64,000 nt of DNA from Taibaiella helva. GTDB taxonomy: Bacteria > Bacteroidota > Bacteroidia > Chitinophagales > Chitinophagaceae. Position numbers and translations under genes: made by a program. The notes under the pieces were generated by a model. That model ran no database searches. It worked only from the letters and a program-made list of their open reading frames with translations, and was not told the origin of the DNA. Below, piece after piece: positions 54,246 to 63,392 of this stretch (positions are counted from its first letter, which is position 1; every line of letters starts with the position of its first letter). The stretch is taken from positions 54,301-118,300 of the forward strand of contig NZ_QUZZ01000016.1 in assembly GCF_003545695.1 (NCBI RefSeq), written 5' to 3'.

Positions 54246-56657
54246 TTACGCCTTCCATTTGAGCCTGAGGCTATTGCTTACCACGCTGACGCTGCTGAGC
54301 GCCATGGCAGCGCCTGCGATCATGGGGTTCAGCAGGAAGCCGTTAATGGGATACAGCACGCCTGCCGCAATGGGAATGCCGATAAGGTTGTAAATAAAGG
54401 CCCAGAACAGGTTCTGGCGTATGGCCGCTACCGTTTGTTTCGACAGGCGTATGGCCTGGGGTATCTTTTTCAGGTCGGAGGAAATGATGGTCATCTTGGC
54501 TACATCCATAGCGATATCGCTGCCTTTACCCATAGCAATGCTGACATCGGCCTGTGCGAGCGCGGTGCTGTCGTTGATGCCGTCACCCACCATGGCTACC
54601 ACCTTGCCTTTGGCCTGCAGCTGCTTTACAAAGGCTGCTTTCTGCTCGGGCAACACACCGGCCTGGTAGTGGCCTATGCCGGTTTGCGCAGCCATAGCGC
54701 TTGCTGTGGCCTCATTGTCGCCGGTCAGCATATAGACTTCAATACCGGCCTGCTGCAGCTCTTTTACGGCTTCGATCGATGTTTCTTTTATCTTATCGGC
54801 GATCGCCAGCACAGCCAGGGCTTCTTTATCATCGGCAAACCAGATCACCGTTTTAGCGCTTGCCGACCATGCTATAGCTTTCTGCTCGAGGCTTGCTGCA
54901 ATGGCGATCTGCCGCTCTTCCAGGAGCTTCCGGTTACCGGCAAGGTAATTCACCTTGTCGATCACAGCACGGGCGCCTTTGCCGGTAATGCTTTCAAAGT
55001 GTTCCAGCGGAACTGTTGCCAGGCCTTCGTAATAGCGGACAACAGCCTCCGCCAGCGGGTGCTCCGACTGCTTTTCCAGGCTGAAGAGCTTTTGCTTTGC
55101 TTTGTCGTCATGGTGCAGCCAGGCAATGTCGGTAACGACGGGGCGTCCTTCGGTAAGGGTACCGGTCTTGTCCAGGACAACGGCATCTACTTTCTTTGCC
55201 CGTTCCAGGCTTTCTGCATCTTTGATGAGAATACCCTGCTCCGCACCTTTGCCCACACCCACCATGATCGCCGTTGGCGTGGCCAGGCCCAGGGCACAAG
55301 GGCAGGCAATGACCAGCACGGTCACCAGCGCCATCAATCCCTGTGTAAAGCCATTGTCGCCACCAAACAGGAACCAGGCGGCAAAAGTAAGCAGTGCGAT
55401 GCCGATCACGACCGGCACGAAAATGCCTGCGATCTTATCGACCAGCTGCTGCACCGGCGCTTTGCTGCCCTGGGCTTCCTGTACCATGCGGATGATCTGT
55501 GCCAGCATGGTTTCGGCGCCGACCTTCTCGGCCCTGAAGCTGAAGCTGCCTTTCTGGTTGATAGTGCCGGCAAAAACCTTATCTCCTTCACCTTTCAGTA
55601 CGGCCACAGGCTCACCGCTCAGCATGCTCTCATCTACATAGGAGCTGCCCTGCGCTACCATACCATCGACGGCGATCTTCTCGCCGGGCTTGACCAGGAT
55701 CTGATCCCCTGGGTTTACTTTTTCAACGGGTACCTGCATCTGGTGCCCGCCTTCATGGATCACCGTTACTGTTTTGGGCTGCAGGCCCATCAGCTTTTTA
55801 ATGGCGGATGAGGTATTGCCTTTGGCTTTTTCTTCAAGCATCTTACCCAGCAGGATAAAGGCGATAACCACAGCTGCAGCTTCAAAGTAGACATGGGGAT
55901 GCAGTCCCCTGGCATGCCAGTAATCGGGGAACAAAGTATTGAATATGCTGAAGCTGTAGGCCACGCCAGTGCTCAGCGCGACAAGAGTGTCCATATTGGC
56001 CGAACGGTGCCGGGCCTGCTTCCAGGCATTGACGAAGAAATCTTTTCCAAACCAGAGCACTACGGGCGTTGACAACAGCCACATGATGTAATTGGCATAT
56101 GGGATATCCATAAAGAACATGCCGATGATCACCACAGGCAGGGATAAGGCGACGGCACCAATCGTCCGCAGCTTCAGCTGCCTGAACTTTTTGCTGTGGA
56201 TTGCTTCGAGGGTCTCGGCTTCCTTATCTTCGCTTTCGATCAGGAGGTTGTAGCCGATCGATTGTACCGCCCGGCGGATGGCGTCGGTCTGGATCATGTT
56301 CGGCAGGTATTCCACCGTTACGCTGGCTGTGGCATAATTGACTGCTGCGTTAATGATGCCCGGCTGGGCCTTGACCATGCTTTCCACGCTGACGGCGCAG
56401 GAGGCGCAGGTCATCTGCAGCACGGGAAACGTTTTTTTGATCGTGGTGACGCCGTAGCCGAGGTCGCGGATAGCGCGTACGGCCTCCGGCAAGGCTTCGT
56501 CTGTGCTCGTAGTGATCACGGCGCGCTGATTGTTCAGCTCCACCTTATGAGTGGTTACGCCTTTTACCTGTTCCAGGCCATTGTCGACAATGAGTGAGCA
56601 GTGTTCGCTTTCCACGCCTTCCAGGGGTATGTATAGTGTTTGTGTCTCTGTAGCCAT
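54246..56657 (-). CDS. copA: Copper-translocating P1B-type ATPase
   Basis: 803 residues from ATG 56657. A degenerate HMA (VESEHCSLIV, S-x-H-C), then an intact HMA (MTCASCAVSVE), six to eight helices, CPC in VIACPCALGLATP near residue 450, the phosphorylation motif DKTGTLTEGRP near 495, and the C-terminal MVGDGINDSTALAQADV. Exports Cu(I). Upstream AraC-HMA regulator on the same strand. Confidence 0.95.
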   Translation of the reverse strand: MATETQTLYIPLEGVESEHCSLIVDNGLEQVKGVTTHKVELNNQRAVITTSTDEALPEAVRAIRDLGYGVTTIKKTFPVLQMTCASCAVSVESMVKAQPGIINAAVNYATASVTVEYLPNMIQTDAIRRAVQSIGYNLLIESEDKEAETLEAIHSKKFRQLKLRTIGAVALSLPVVIIGMFFMDIPYANYIMWLLSTPVVLWFGKDFFVNAWKQARHRSANMDTLVALSTGVAYSFSIFNTLFPDYWHARGLHPHVYFEAAAVVIAFILLGKMLEEKAKGNTSSAIKKLMGLQPKTVTVIHEGGHQMQVPVEKVNPGDQILVKPGEKIAVDGMVAQGSSYVDESMLSGEPVAVLKGEGDKVFAGTINQKGSFSFRAEKVGAETMLAQIIRMVQEAQGSKAPVQQLVDKIAGIFVPVVIGIALLTFAAWFLFGGDNGFTQGLMALVTVLVIACPCALGLATPTAIMVGVGKGAEQGILIKDAESLERAKKVDAVVLDKTGTLTEGRPVVTDIAWLHHDDKAKQKLFSLEKQSEHPLAEAVVRYYEGLATVPLEHFESITGKGARAVIDKVNYLAGNRKLLEERQIAIAASLEQKAIAWSASAKTVIWFADDKEALAVLAIADKIKETSIEAVKELQQAGIEVYMLTGDNEATASAMAAQTGIGHYQAGVLPEQKAAFVKQLQAKGKVVAMVGDGINDSTALAQADVSIAMGKGSDIAMDVAKMTIISSDLKKIPQAIRLSKQTVAAIRQNLFWAFIYNLIGIPIAAGVLYPINGFLLNPMIAGAAMALSSVSVVSNSLRLKWKA

Positions 56658-56774
56658 AATATAAATTTTACAGTACAAAGGTCCGGCAGCGAAGCGGGCT
56701 TGTTGTTACACATTTATGGAAAGGATTTGCAAGATTTACGGCAGCAGGCCTTTTATCGGTACCAGGCAGGCCGG

Positions 56775-57338
56775 TTATACTTTATCGAGGGGCTTTCTCT
56801 TCTCCGCTTTAATGTTTTTAAAATGACTGGGGGTAAGGCCTGTTACCTTTTTAAACTGGTTGCTCAGGTGGGCTACGCTGGAATAGTTCAACTGGTAGGC
56901 GATCTCGCTTAGGGTCAGCTCATCGTAGACCAGCAGCTCTTTCACTCTTTCGATCTTCTGGGCGATGAAATACTTTTCGACGGTTGTTCCCTCTACTTCC
57001 GAAAACAGGTTGGAGATATAAGTATAGTCGTGGTGCAGCCGGCTGCTGAGATAGTCGGAGAGGTTTGTCTTCAGGTCATTGTTATCCTGGTGGACCAGCG
57101 CAACGATCAGGTTCTTTATCTTTTCGATCAGTTGTCCCTTTCGGTCATCTATCAACGCAAAGCCCAGCTCGCTGAACGCAGCGGCTAACCTGGTCTTCTG
57201 CTCCGGGTCCAGCTCCTGCTCCAGCACGGCTTCGCCCAGAGTAACTTTCAGGGGGTGTACGCCCAATCGCTCCAGCTCCCCTTTTACGACCATGATGCAG
57301 CGGTTGCACACCATGTTCCTGATATAGATTGTTGTCAT
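56775..57338 (-). CDS. AraC-family regulator with N-terminal HMA-like copper motif
   Basis: 187 residues from ATG 57338. The N-terminus, MTTIYIRNMVCNRCIMVVKG, has the M-x-C-x-x-C metal site and the beta-alpha spacing of an HMA domain (residues 1-75); the C-terminal 100 residues form an AraC helix-turn-helix domain (LTLSEIAYQLNYSSVAHLSN, QFKKVTGLTPSHFKN). It sits directly upstream of copA, so copper-responsive control of the block is inferred. Confidence 0.85.
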   Translation of the reverse strand: MTTIYIRNMVCNRCIMVVKGELERLGVHPLKVTLGEAVLEQELDPEQKTRLAAAFSELGFALIDDRKGQLIEKIKNLIVALVHQDNNDLKTNLSDYLSSRLHHDYTYISNLFSEVEGTTVEKYFIAQKIERVKELLVYDELTLSEIAYQLNYSSVAHLSNQFKKVTGLTPSHFKNIKAEKRKPLDKV

Positions 57339-57373
57339 AAAACCTGTGCCCGCTCCAAAGAAAGACCGGACTG

Positions 57374-57381
57374 CAAAGGTA
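57374..57381 (-). promoter_or_regulatory. Putative -7 box (TACCTTTG) of the HMA-AraC gene
   Basis: Minus-strand TAnnTTTG match, 35 bases before the ATG at 57338. Confidence 0.5.
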
Positions 57382-57439
57382 CCGCTTAAATCGTTTACCA
57401 GCAGCCGGAAGCGTAAGACCGGCAAAGCCTGTCCTTTGG

Positions 57440-57676
57440 TTGGCGCCTGTTGCTCTAAGGTCGCTTTCCCCGGGATGTACAATTACTTTTCTTACAGGCT
57501 TCGTCAACTATTCTACTGCAGGTCCGCCGCATGCAACGGGATCTACAGGAGAACCTGCCTGCAGCACTACAGGTATAGATCTTTATGTCGCTATACCTGC
57601 TTTGAAAAAAATTATACCAATCTTCCTTTTTTCGCCAACGTTTTTTTTGAACCTGAGGTCTTACACTATCATCTAA
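57440..57676 (+). pseudogene. Possible relic of a secreted choice-of-anchor-type protein
   Basis: An open plus-strand frame reads STAGPPHATGSTGEPACSTT, similar to the start of mature choice-of-anchor V proteins (GPP...TGAPGE..C..CH), but lacks the CH and any continuation. It occupies the 357-base gap before the T9SS gene. Could be chance. Confidence 0.3.
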
Positions 57677-57696
57677 AACCACATTCCACACACGTT

Positions 57697-58569
57697 ATGA
57701 AAAGAATGCTACTTTGCATGGCCCTGCTGGGCCTTGCCGGGGCGATCTATGCCCAGCCCCTGACAACAGTAACCGGCGTCCGTATCTATGAGCACCACAG
57801 CTCCTCTATGAACAACGGGGCCGACTTCGGCGCTTCGGCCAACGGCTCAAAATCGGCTTATGATTTCGTCAACCGCAAGTATGTGTACAGCTACGACTCT
57901 GCAACGATGGGCGCTTATACCGGCGGCCAGCAGGCCAATATCGACCTTGTGGAGCACAATGGTCCCTTCGGCAATGGGCAGAAGTTCGGCTTCACTTCCG
58001 GTGTAAGCTCCATCTGGGGCGGTGACATCAAGGGAAACAGCAGCACCTACTGGATGCTGGCGCCGCAATCGTTCAACTACAGCACGGCTACCAATGCGAG
58101 CCAGATCTTTGCTGCGTTCAATATCAGCGCGGCATCCATGAGTGTTTATGAAGTGGAAGCCAATAAAGTATACCTGGGACGGGTGCGCAACTCCAATCTT
58201 TATGTCGCCATGCGCGTGACCAATGTTAAGAACGCCAGCGGTATGAGTGGTACACAGGACGCTTATTTCGATTTCGACTATAAGTATGCCCAGTATATAC
58301 CAACCACCGGGATAGAGGATATAGCGGCGAAGGCGGCGCTGACGATCAGCCCGAACCCCGCTACGGACCAGGTGATGCTCAGCAATACCACACAGGAAAC
58401 ATTGTCAGCCAGGATCGTGACCCTTTGCGGGCAGAGCGTAGGCGTATTTACCGTAGAAAAAGAAGCGCGGCGCATCGTAGACCTTAGCGCTATGAGCAAA
58501 GGGATCTACTTTATTACCTGCACGCTGAAGGACGGGAGCAGCTATACTCAGAAGCTGATCCGAAACTAG
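57697..58569 (+). CDS. T9SS-type secreted protein (type A sorting domain)
   Basis: 290 residues from ATG 57697. Signal peptide (MKRMLLCMALLGLAGAIYA), an unrecognised domain of about 180 residues rich in Ser, Tyr, Asn and Gly, and a C-terminal type IX sorting domain (LTISPNPATDQVMLSN, YTQKLIRN). Expected to cross the outer membrane by the type IX system. The frame extends upstream without family similarity. Confidence 0.88.
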   Translation: MKRMLLCMALLGLAGAIYAQPLTTVTGVRIYEHHSSSMNNGADFGASANGSKSAYDFVNRKYVYSYDSATMGAYTGGQQANIDLVEHNGPFGNGQKFGFTSGVSSIWGGDIKGNSSTYWMLAPQSFNYSTATNASQIFAAFNISAASMSVYEVEANKVYLGRVRNSNLYVAMRVTNVKNASGMSGTQDAYFDFDYKYAQYIPTTGIEDIAAKAALTISPNPATDQVMLSNTTQETLSARIVTLCGQSVGVFTVEKEARRIVDLSAMSKGIYFITCTLKDGSSYTQKLIRN

Positions 58570-58715
58570 AGAACTTACATCCGGGACTCAGGGTGCAATA
58601 AGGTCAGAACAGCGGACCAGGGCGGCTTTTGCCGTCCTGGTTTTACGCTATCTGCTGGTATTTGCCCCTATGTTGGACTACTTTAAAAAATATTTTCCCG
58701 TTCGGAAAAACAGCT

Positions 58716-58723
58716 TACCTTTG
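58716..58723 (+). promoter_or_regulatory. Putative -7 box (TACCTTTG) of FadR-type regulator gene
   Basis: Match to TAnnTTTG; predicted transcription start falls inside the shared motif at 58728-58738. Confidence 0.5.
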
Positions 58724-58727
58724 CATT

Positions 58728-58738
58728 CATCAGATGAT
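58728..58738. promoter_or_regulatory. Shared operator motif, copy 1 (CATCAGATGAT)
   Basis: 11-base motif repeated before the MFS gene. Here it overlaps the predicted transcription start of the regulator gene, suggesting autorepression. Confidence 0.6.
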
Positions 58739-58741
58739 AGG

Positions 58742-59404
58742 ATGAATAACGCCGTATTAAAAAGACAGAGCCTGGCCGAATCGGTTGCCGAAAGCCTGCA
58801 GTCCGAGATCGCTTCAGGCACTTTTAAGGTGGGCGAACAGCTGCCCACCGAACCCGACCTGATGCAGCGCTTCGGTGTGGGGCGTTCTTCAGTGCGTGAG
58901 GCCATCCGTATCCTGGCGCACAATGGCTGGGTAAAAGTACAGCAGGGCCTGGGCACCTTCGTGGCTTCGCAACATGGTGCGGGTAAACCACTAACGCAAT
59001 ACCTGGAAAAGGCTTCCTTTGACGAGGTAGACGAAGTGCGCCTGGTGCTGGAGATCAAGATCGCCGAACGGGCGGCAGCGCATAGAACGGCTAAAGACAT
59101 CGCACGGATGAAGCAATGCCTGAAAAAGCGGCTGGAATACGCGGAGGCAGGAAAGCTCGAGGCCTGTATGCAAGCCGACATCGATTTCCACTCCGCCCTG
59201 GCCGAAGCTTCCCGGAACGGTATCATGATCGATCTGTACAAGACCATCGCCGTTCACCTGAAGAAGGCCTTCCAGGAAAGACACAAGGATGTGAGCAGCT
59301 TTCTCGATTCCCAGGAAAGGCACGAACAATTGTTACAATATATTACAGAGCAGAATGCTCCTAAAGCAGCGCTAACTGCGACCCGTATCAACCAGCGGAG
59401 ATAG
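58742..59404 (+). CDS. FadR/GntR-family transcriptional regulator
   Basis: 220 residues from ATG 58742. N-terminal winged helix (GEQLPTEPDLMQRFGVGRSS, VREAIRILAHNGWVKVQQGL, GTFV), then an FCD helical ligand-binding domain (RLVLEIKIAERAAAHRT, DIDFHSALAEASRN). Likely represses itself and the MFS exporter downstream through the shared motif. Confidence 0.93.
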   Translation: MNNAVLKRQSLAESVAESLQSEIASGTFKVGEQLPTEPDLMQRFGVGRSSVREAIRILAHNGWVKVQQGLGTFVASQHGAGKPLTQYLEKASFDEVDEVRLVLEIKIAERAAAHRTAKDIARMKQCLKKRLEYAEAGKLEACMQADIDFHSALAEASRNGIMIDLYKTIAVHLKKAFQERHKDVSSFLDSQERHEQLLQYITEQNAPKAALTATRINQRR

Positions 59405-59438
59405 CTTTGAAAGGGCTTTCTTAAGGCAGCACATTAAA

Positions 59439-59453
59439 CATCAGATGATCTGA
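59439..59453. promoter_or_regulatory. Shared operator motif, copy 2 (palindromic)
   Basis: CATCAGATGAT again, extended to the palindrome TCAGATGATCTGA (59441-59453), 20 bases before the MFS start. Confidence 0.6.
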
Positions 59454-59472
59454 CTTTTTAAATTTAAACCGG

Positions 59473-60738
59473 ATGGAAACCAATACAAGCATAGAAGCGA
59501 ATACCACGAAGAAGATCCTGATTACAGAGGGGCAGCCGGCTGCAGCGCTGGCAGAAAGGACCGTATTCCCCATATTGATGATGATCAGCATGGCGCATTT
59601 GTTCAACGATACGATCCAATCGCTGATCCCGGCCATCTACCCTATTGTCAAAGAAAGCCTGAAGCTCAGCTTTTCTGCCCTGGGCATCATCACTTTTGTG
59701 TTCCAGCTGTCGGCCTCCCTGCTGCAGCCTTTTATCGGGGCTTACACCGACCGGCGGCCGCAACCTTATTTCCTGGTGATGGGTATGGCCATCTCGTTAA
59801 CGGGCCTGGTGCTGCTGGCCTTTGCGCGTAGCTACCCGCTGGTGCTGGCGTCTGTAGCCTTGGTGGGCATCGGCTCTTCCATATTTCATCCGGAGGCTTC
59901 CAAAGTGGCTTTCCTGGCAGCGGGTCCGCGCAGAGGCCTGGCCCAGTCTCTGTTTCAGCTAGGCGGCAACGCGGGCAGCTCTATCGGGCCCTTGCTGGCG
60001 GCGCTGGTGATCGCACCTTTTCACCAGGAACGCCTGGCCTGGTTCTCGATTGTGGTCTTGCTGGCGATGTTTGTGCTGATGCGTGTGGCTTCCTGGTATA
60101 AAGGGCATATGGCTTTACGGCAGAAGAAAAAGCGCGATGTGGCCACAGAAGACCTCGTGCCTTTGTCCCGCAGGAAGGTGATCTTCGCCGTAACGATCCT
60201 GCTGGTGCTGATCTTTTCCAAGTACTTCTATATGGCCAGCATGACCAGCTATTTCACCTTTTACCTTATTGATAAGTTTCATGTATCTGTTTCGGCAGCC
60301 CAGATGTATTTATTCCTGTTCCTCTTTTCCGTAGCGGCGGGTACTTTGATCGGCGGACCGCTGGGCGACCGTATCGGACGTAAATATGTGATCTGGATCT
60401 CTATACTGGGTGTGGCACCCTTTACTTTGCTCCTGCCCTATGCCAACCTGTTCTGGACAGCGATTCTTACCGTTATTATCGGTATTATCCTGTCTTCGGC
60501 TTTTTCTGCGATACTGGTCTATGCACAGGAGCTGATGCCGGGTAAAGTGGGTATGATTGCTGGCCTTTTCTTCGGACTTGCCTTCGGCATGGGCGGTCTG
60601 GGCTCTGCTTTGCTGGGACAGCTGGCCGACCGCACCAGCATCGGTTATGTGTACCAGGTCTGCTCCTTCCTGCCTTTGCTGGGCTTGCTTACCGGCTTCC
60701 TGCCGGAGACGCACAAGCGCAGAGCGAAAAAAGCTTAG
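59473..60738 (+). CDS. MFS transporter, fosmidomycin-resistance (Fsr)-like
   Basis: 421 residues, twelve helices. Similar to Fsr-type exporters: MISMAHLFNDTIQSLIPAIY, GAYTDRRPQPYFLVMGM, ASVALVGIGSSIFHPEASKV, FQLGGNAGSSIGPLLAAL, GGPLGDRIGRKYVIWIS. Drug or metabolite export at the inner membrane. Located 68 bases after the FadR-type regulator. Confidence 0.92.
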   Translation: METNTSIEANTTKKILITEGQPAAALAERTVFPILMMISMAHLFNDTIQSLIPAIYPIVKESLKLSFSALGIITFVFQLSASLLQPFIGAYTDRRPQPYFLVMGMAISLTGLVLLAFARSYPLVLASVALVGIGSSIFHPEASKVAFLAAGPRRGLAQSLFQLGGNAGSSIGPLLAALVIAPFHQERLAWFSIVVLLAMFVLMRVASWYKGHMALRQKKKRDVATEDLVPLSRRKVIFAVTILLVLIFSKYFYMASMTSYFTFYLIDKFHVSVSAAQMYLFLFLFSVAAGTLIGGPLGDRIGRKYVIWISILGVAPFTLLLPYANLFWTAILTVIIGIILSSAFSAILVYAQELMPGKVGMIAGLFFGLAFGMGGLGSALLGQLADRTSIGYVYQVCSFLPLLGLLTGFLPETHKRRAKKA

Positions 60739-60765
60739 ACACGGGCCACGTATACATCAACTGCG

Positions 60766-60806
60766 AAGCCGGCAGCAGAGCCCATTTAGGGTACTGCTGC
60801 CGGCTT
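60766..60806 (+). terminator. Terminator of the MFS gene
   Basis: 13-base arms AAGCCGGCAGCAG (60766-60778) and CTGCTGCCGGCTT (60794-60806), then ATTT. Confidence 0.85.
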
Positions 60807-60895
60807 ATTTATGTGCGCTACTGTTTTGCCCGTTGCGGGCACAAGTTCTTTTTTATGGAAGCTTTAAGGGATGCCCGCTTTATCCGGGCAGCCCT

Positions 60896-61150
60896 TCAGG
60901 CGTGGAAAGCATCGGGGCTGAAGTAGATCATCCGCTGCCGGTTCATCGGGAGCTTGACCAGGATATCTTCGGGGTTGAGATGGCTGACTTCCATGTAATA
61001 TTGCATCGGCGCACCATCCAGGCCCGCTATAGGCCGGATACCGCTATGGCTCAGCTGCTGGTATTCTTCCCGGGATAAGCCAAGCAGACCTGCGATCATT
61101 TCCTGGCCGGGTATGTTTCCTGTTGCTGCAGTATGGGGATGGGTCATCAT
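60896..61150 (-). CDS. Small hypothetical protein
   Basis: 84 residues from ATG 61150 (ATG 61147 also possible). Contains GQEMIAGLLGLSREEYQQLS, LDGAPMQYYMEVSHLN and NRQRMIYFSPDAFHA; no family recognised, soluble. The open frame continues upstream without protein-like character. Confidence 0.6.
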   Translation of the reverse strand: MMTHPHTAATGNIPGQEMIAGLLGLSREEYQQLSHSGIRPIAGLDGAPMQYYMEVSHLNPEDILVKLPMNRQRMIYFSPDAFHA

Positions 61151-61279
61151 AGGATCGATTTTTACCGTGTACGTTTTAATGACAATCCAAAGGTAATTCA
61201 CCCCTATAGCCGGTAGAAGGAGTCTTAGGCCGAAGCGGGAAAGGTATCGGTAAGCCACGGCGGGGATTCGGTGAAACGG

Positions 61280-62011
61280 TCAGCGTTTGGTGGCCGCCCG
61301 GTCGGCAAATGCGGCGGAGAGCAGGAGTGCATGCTTCAGAAGTCCCCGGGATCTTGCTTTCAGCGCCGGAAGGCGTCTGGCGACCAGCTGGTGATCGTGC
61401 CAGCTGCCGATGGCTTTTTCCAATGTCTTCAGGTAAGGCCGGTTGAGCCGGACATCCAGTGCTTTGTGTACCAGCTTATCGTTGTAGAGCAAGGCTTTGA
61501 TCTGCTTCCGGCAGTTATGCAGCCGTCCAGCTGCACCCTTTCCGCTAAGCTCCTCTGTTATAATGCGAAGCTGGTCCTGGTAGAATATACGGATCCGGTG
61601 CTGATGCATTTTTGTAAGCTGCCGGAGCAGCTTGCACCGGCTTTTTTTCACCTGGCGTAAGGATGTCTTTGCCTTTGACCGCAGGTCGTGTGCCGCTGCC
61701 GCCATCGCCTGCTTTTGTTCGTGCAGCAAGGTTCCCGCTGCATGATGCGCACCGCCCAGGTCCAGCAGCAATTGCGCGTCCCGGATCTTACCAGCCTGCT
61801 GAAACAGGCAGCGTAAGGGCTTGAACGCTTTCTTTATCCGGCTCTTCTTCCTCTTGTAGGTCAGCAGCTGTATCAAAGCTTTTATTTTCTTCACCTGCAC
61901 GCGGAAGCGGTGCAGCGCCTTGCCTTTACCCTCCCGGACAAAGCTTTCCAGGCCGTTTATTGCCAGCTGCCATTCCTTATCCAGGTAATGTTCCAGTTTC
62001 TTTCGCTTCAT
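61280..62011 (-). CDS. CHAD domain protein
   Basis: 243 residues from ATG 62011. All-helical, very basic; conserved His/Arg pairs as in CHAD (LHRFRVQVKKIKALIQLL, AGKIRDAQLLLDL, LHNCRKQIKALLYN, AIGSWHDHQLVARRL). CHAD domains bind polyphosphate. No ygiF/CYTH partner nearby. Confidence 0.9.
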   Translation of the reverse strand: MKRKKLEHYLDKEWQLAINGLESFVREGKGKALHRFRVQVKKIKALIQLLTYKRKKSRIKKAFKPLRCLFQQAGKIRDAQLLLDLGGAHHAAGTLLHEQKQAMAAAAHDLRSKAKTSLRQVKKSRCKLLRQLTKMHQHRIRIFYQDQLRIITEELSGKGAAGRLHNCRKQIKALLYNDKLVHKALDVRLNRPYLKTLEKAIGSWHDHQLVARRLPALKARSRGLLKHALLLSAAFADRAATKR

Positions 62012-62312
62012 TTCATTATGTTGTAAGGGCCCTGGCTGATAACAGGAACTTCCGGTCTTTTGTTGGATACGCGCAGCGTTCATTTCAGGTTTTGCTTACC
62101 AAGACCGTTGTATCTGTAGCCGCCGCAATAGCATATTCCCGATGATGGCATAGGGCGCTATTCGTTGATACGAAAAAACGGGGCATTAACGAGGAATAAG
62201 CACAGCAGCCGGACATACTTATATTACCTCCTCCAATTTTTTCGTTTGATCCAAAACAGATGCAGCAAGGAGTGCATGTCCCGCATTGCTTCTTTTGAAT
62301 ACAGGGCTGTAA

Positions 62313-62942
62313 TTAATCCAGCCGCTTGATGTCCAGGATCGTAATGGCAGGTGTCAGCTGCTGTTCATACTCCGGCTGCCGGTAGATTTCCTGCACAGTT
62401 TTCATTCCCGATATGATCTTTCCGAATACCGCGTAGCCTTGGCCATCAGGATTGTTCTCGCCGCCGTAGTCGAAGCCTGGCTGGTCTTTAAGGCAGATGA
62501 AAAATTCGGAGCTGGCCGTTCCGGGTGTGTTGCGGGCCATCGATAAGGCGCCGGCGACATGATGCAAACCCGTTTTATTGGTCGGCTCATGCGGGATAAG
62601 CGGCAGGCGCTGCTCCAGCGCAGGCTTGGTTTCCCAAAGCCCGCCCTGCACCAGGTAACTGTGAAGCGCGCCGGTGACCTGGTTATCGTCCCGCAATATC
62701 CGGTAGAATGAAGTGTTGCGGTAATAACCCGAGTCTACATTGCGGAGAAAGGCTGCTACGGTGGCCGGGGCTTTTTCGGGGTACAGCTCTGCTTCAATGT
62801 CGCCGAACCTGGTTTGGATCACCACCCGGGTGCCGGTATGCGGCTCCCGGCCACTACAGCCGGAAAGCAGCCAGCAAAAGAGGATGCACAACATACAGGA
62901 AAGGACACCGGTGTACCGGGAAACAGAAGGCCAGTATTTCAT
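62313..62942 (-). CDS. Cyclophilin-type peptidyl-prolyl isomerase lipoprotein
   Basis: 209 residues from ATG 62942. Lipoprotein signal (MLCILFCWLLSGCSG) then a cyclophilin fold: TRFGDIEAELYPEKAPATVA, NTSFYRILRDD, VQGG, GALSMARNTPGTASSEFFIC and YAVFGKIISGM. The catalytic Arg lies in FYRIL, with Phe in SSEFFIC. Periplasmic protein folding. Confidence 0.92.
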   Translation of the reverse strand: MKYWPSVSRYTGVLSCMLCILFCWLLSGCSGREPHTGTRVVIQTRFGDIEAELYPEKAPATVAAFLRNVDSGYYRNTSFYRILRDDNQVTGALHSYLVQGGLWETKPALEQRLPLIPHEPTNKTGLHHVAGALSMARNTPGTASSEFFICLKDQPGFDYGGENNPDGQGYAVFGKIISGMKTVQEIYRQPEYEQQLTPAITILDIKRLD

Positions 62943-62946
62943 ACGG

Positions 62947-62954
62947 CAAAGGTA
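62947..62954 (-). promoter_or_regulatory. Putative -7 box (TACCTTTG) of cyclophilin gene
   Basis: Minus-strand TAnnTTTG match ending 4 bases before the ATG; a leaderless start is predicted. Confidence 0.45.
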
Positions 62955-63098
62955 TTGCATTTGCATTGTTAGGCGGGATGCAAAACTAATCCGGTAAAGT
63001 AATAAGCTGTTTAGGATGGCTTGCTGCAAAGCTGTAGTTGTCTTTCTAAAAAAACCTGCGCCATAATTGACGCAGGCCTGTACTTCATAGTAGTTTGA

Positions 63099-63392
63099 TT
63101 ACTTTGTTCTTTTCTTATCAGGATTCTGTCGGAACATAAACACACTATAAATCACAACTGCCGAATCAAAAATTTCATATACTACCGTGTACGGGAATCG
63201 GTCTATTTTACCCTGGCGAATCGGCTCATCATAAAATGAATAAGTGAATGGATTAGCATATAGGCTTTTATAAAAGCGATCCAACTCTTCCAAAAATTCA
63301 ACACCTAACCCTTCTCTTTGTTCTTCGTATCAGTCAAATGCATCTATAATCTCCAGAGTGGCAAGCGGCCTGATCTCAATCCTATATTGCAT
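63099..63392 (-). pseudogene. RelE/ParE-family toxin with in-frame stop
   Basis: Reading from ATG 63392 gives MQYRIEIRPLATLEIIDAFD, a TGA (63332-63330, codon 21), then YEEQREGLGVEFLEELDRFY and a complete toxin C-terminus (FPYTVVYEIFDSAVVIYSVF). The TGA falls where homologues have Trp (FDWYE), a single-base change from TGG. Start overlaps the antitoxin end by 11 bases, the usual arrangement. The protein is probably inactive. Confidence 0.8.

Noticed and set aside
63330..63332. TGA in the toxin gene read as selenocysteine
   Set aside because: selD is present, but the position aligns with Trp in the family, no selA/selB/selC was seen, and a single TGG to TGA change is simpler.
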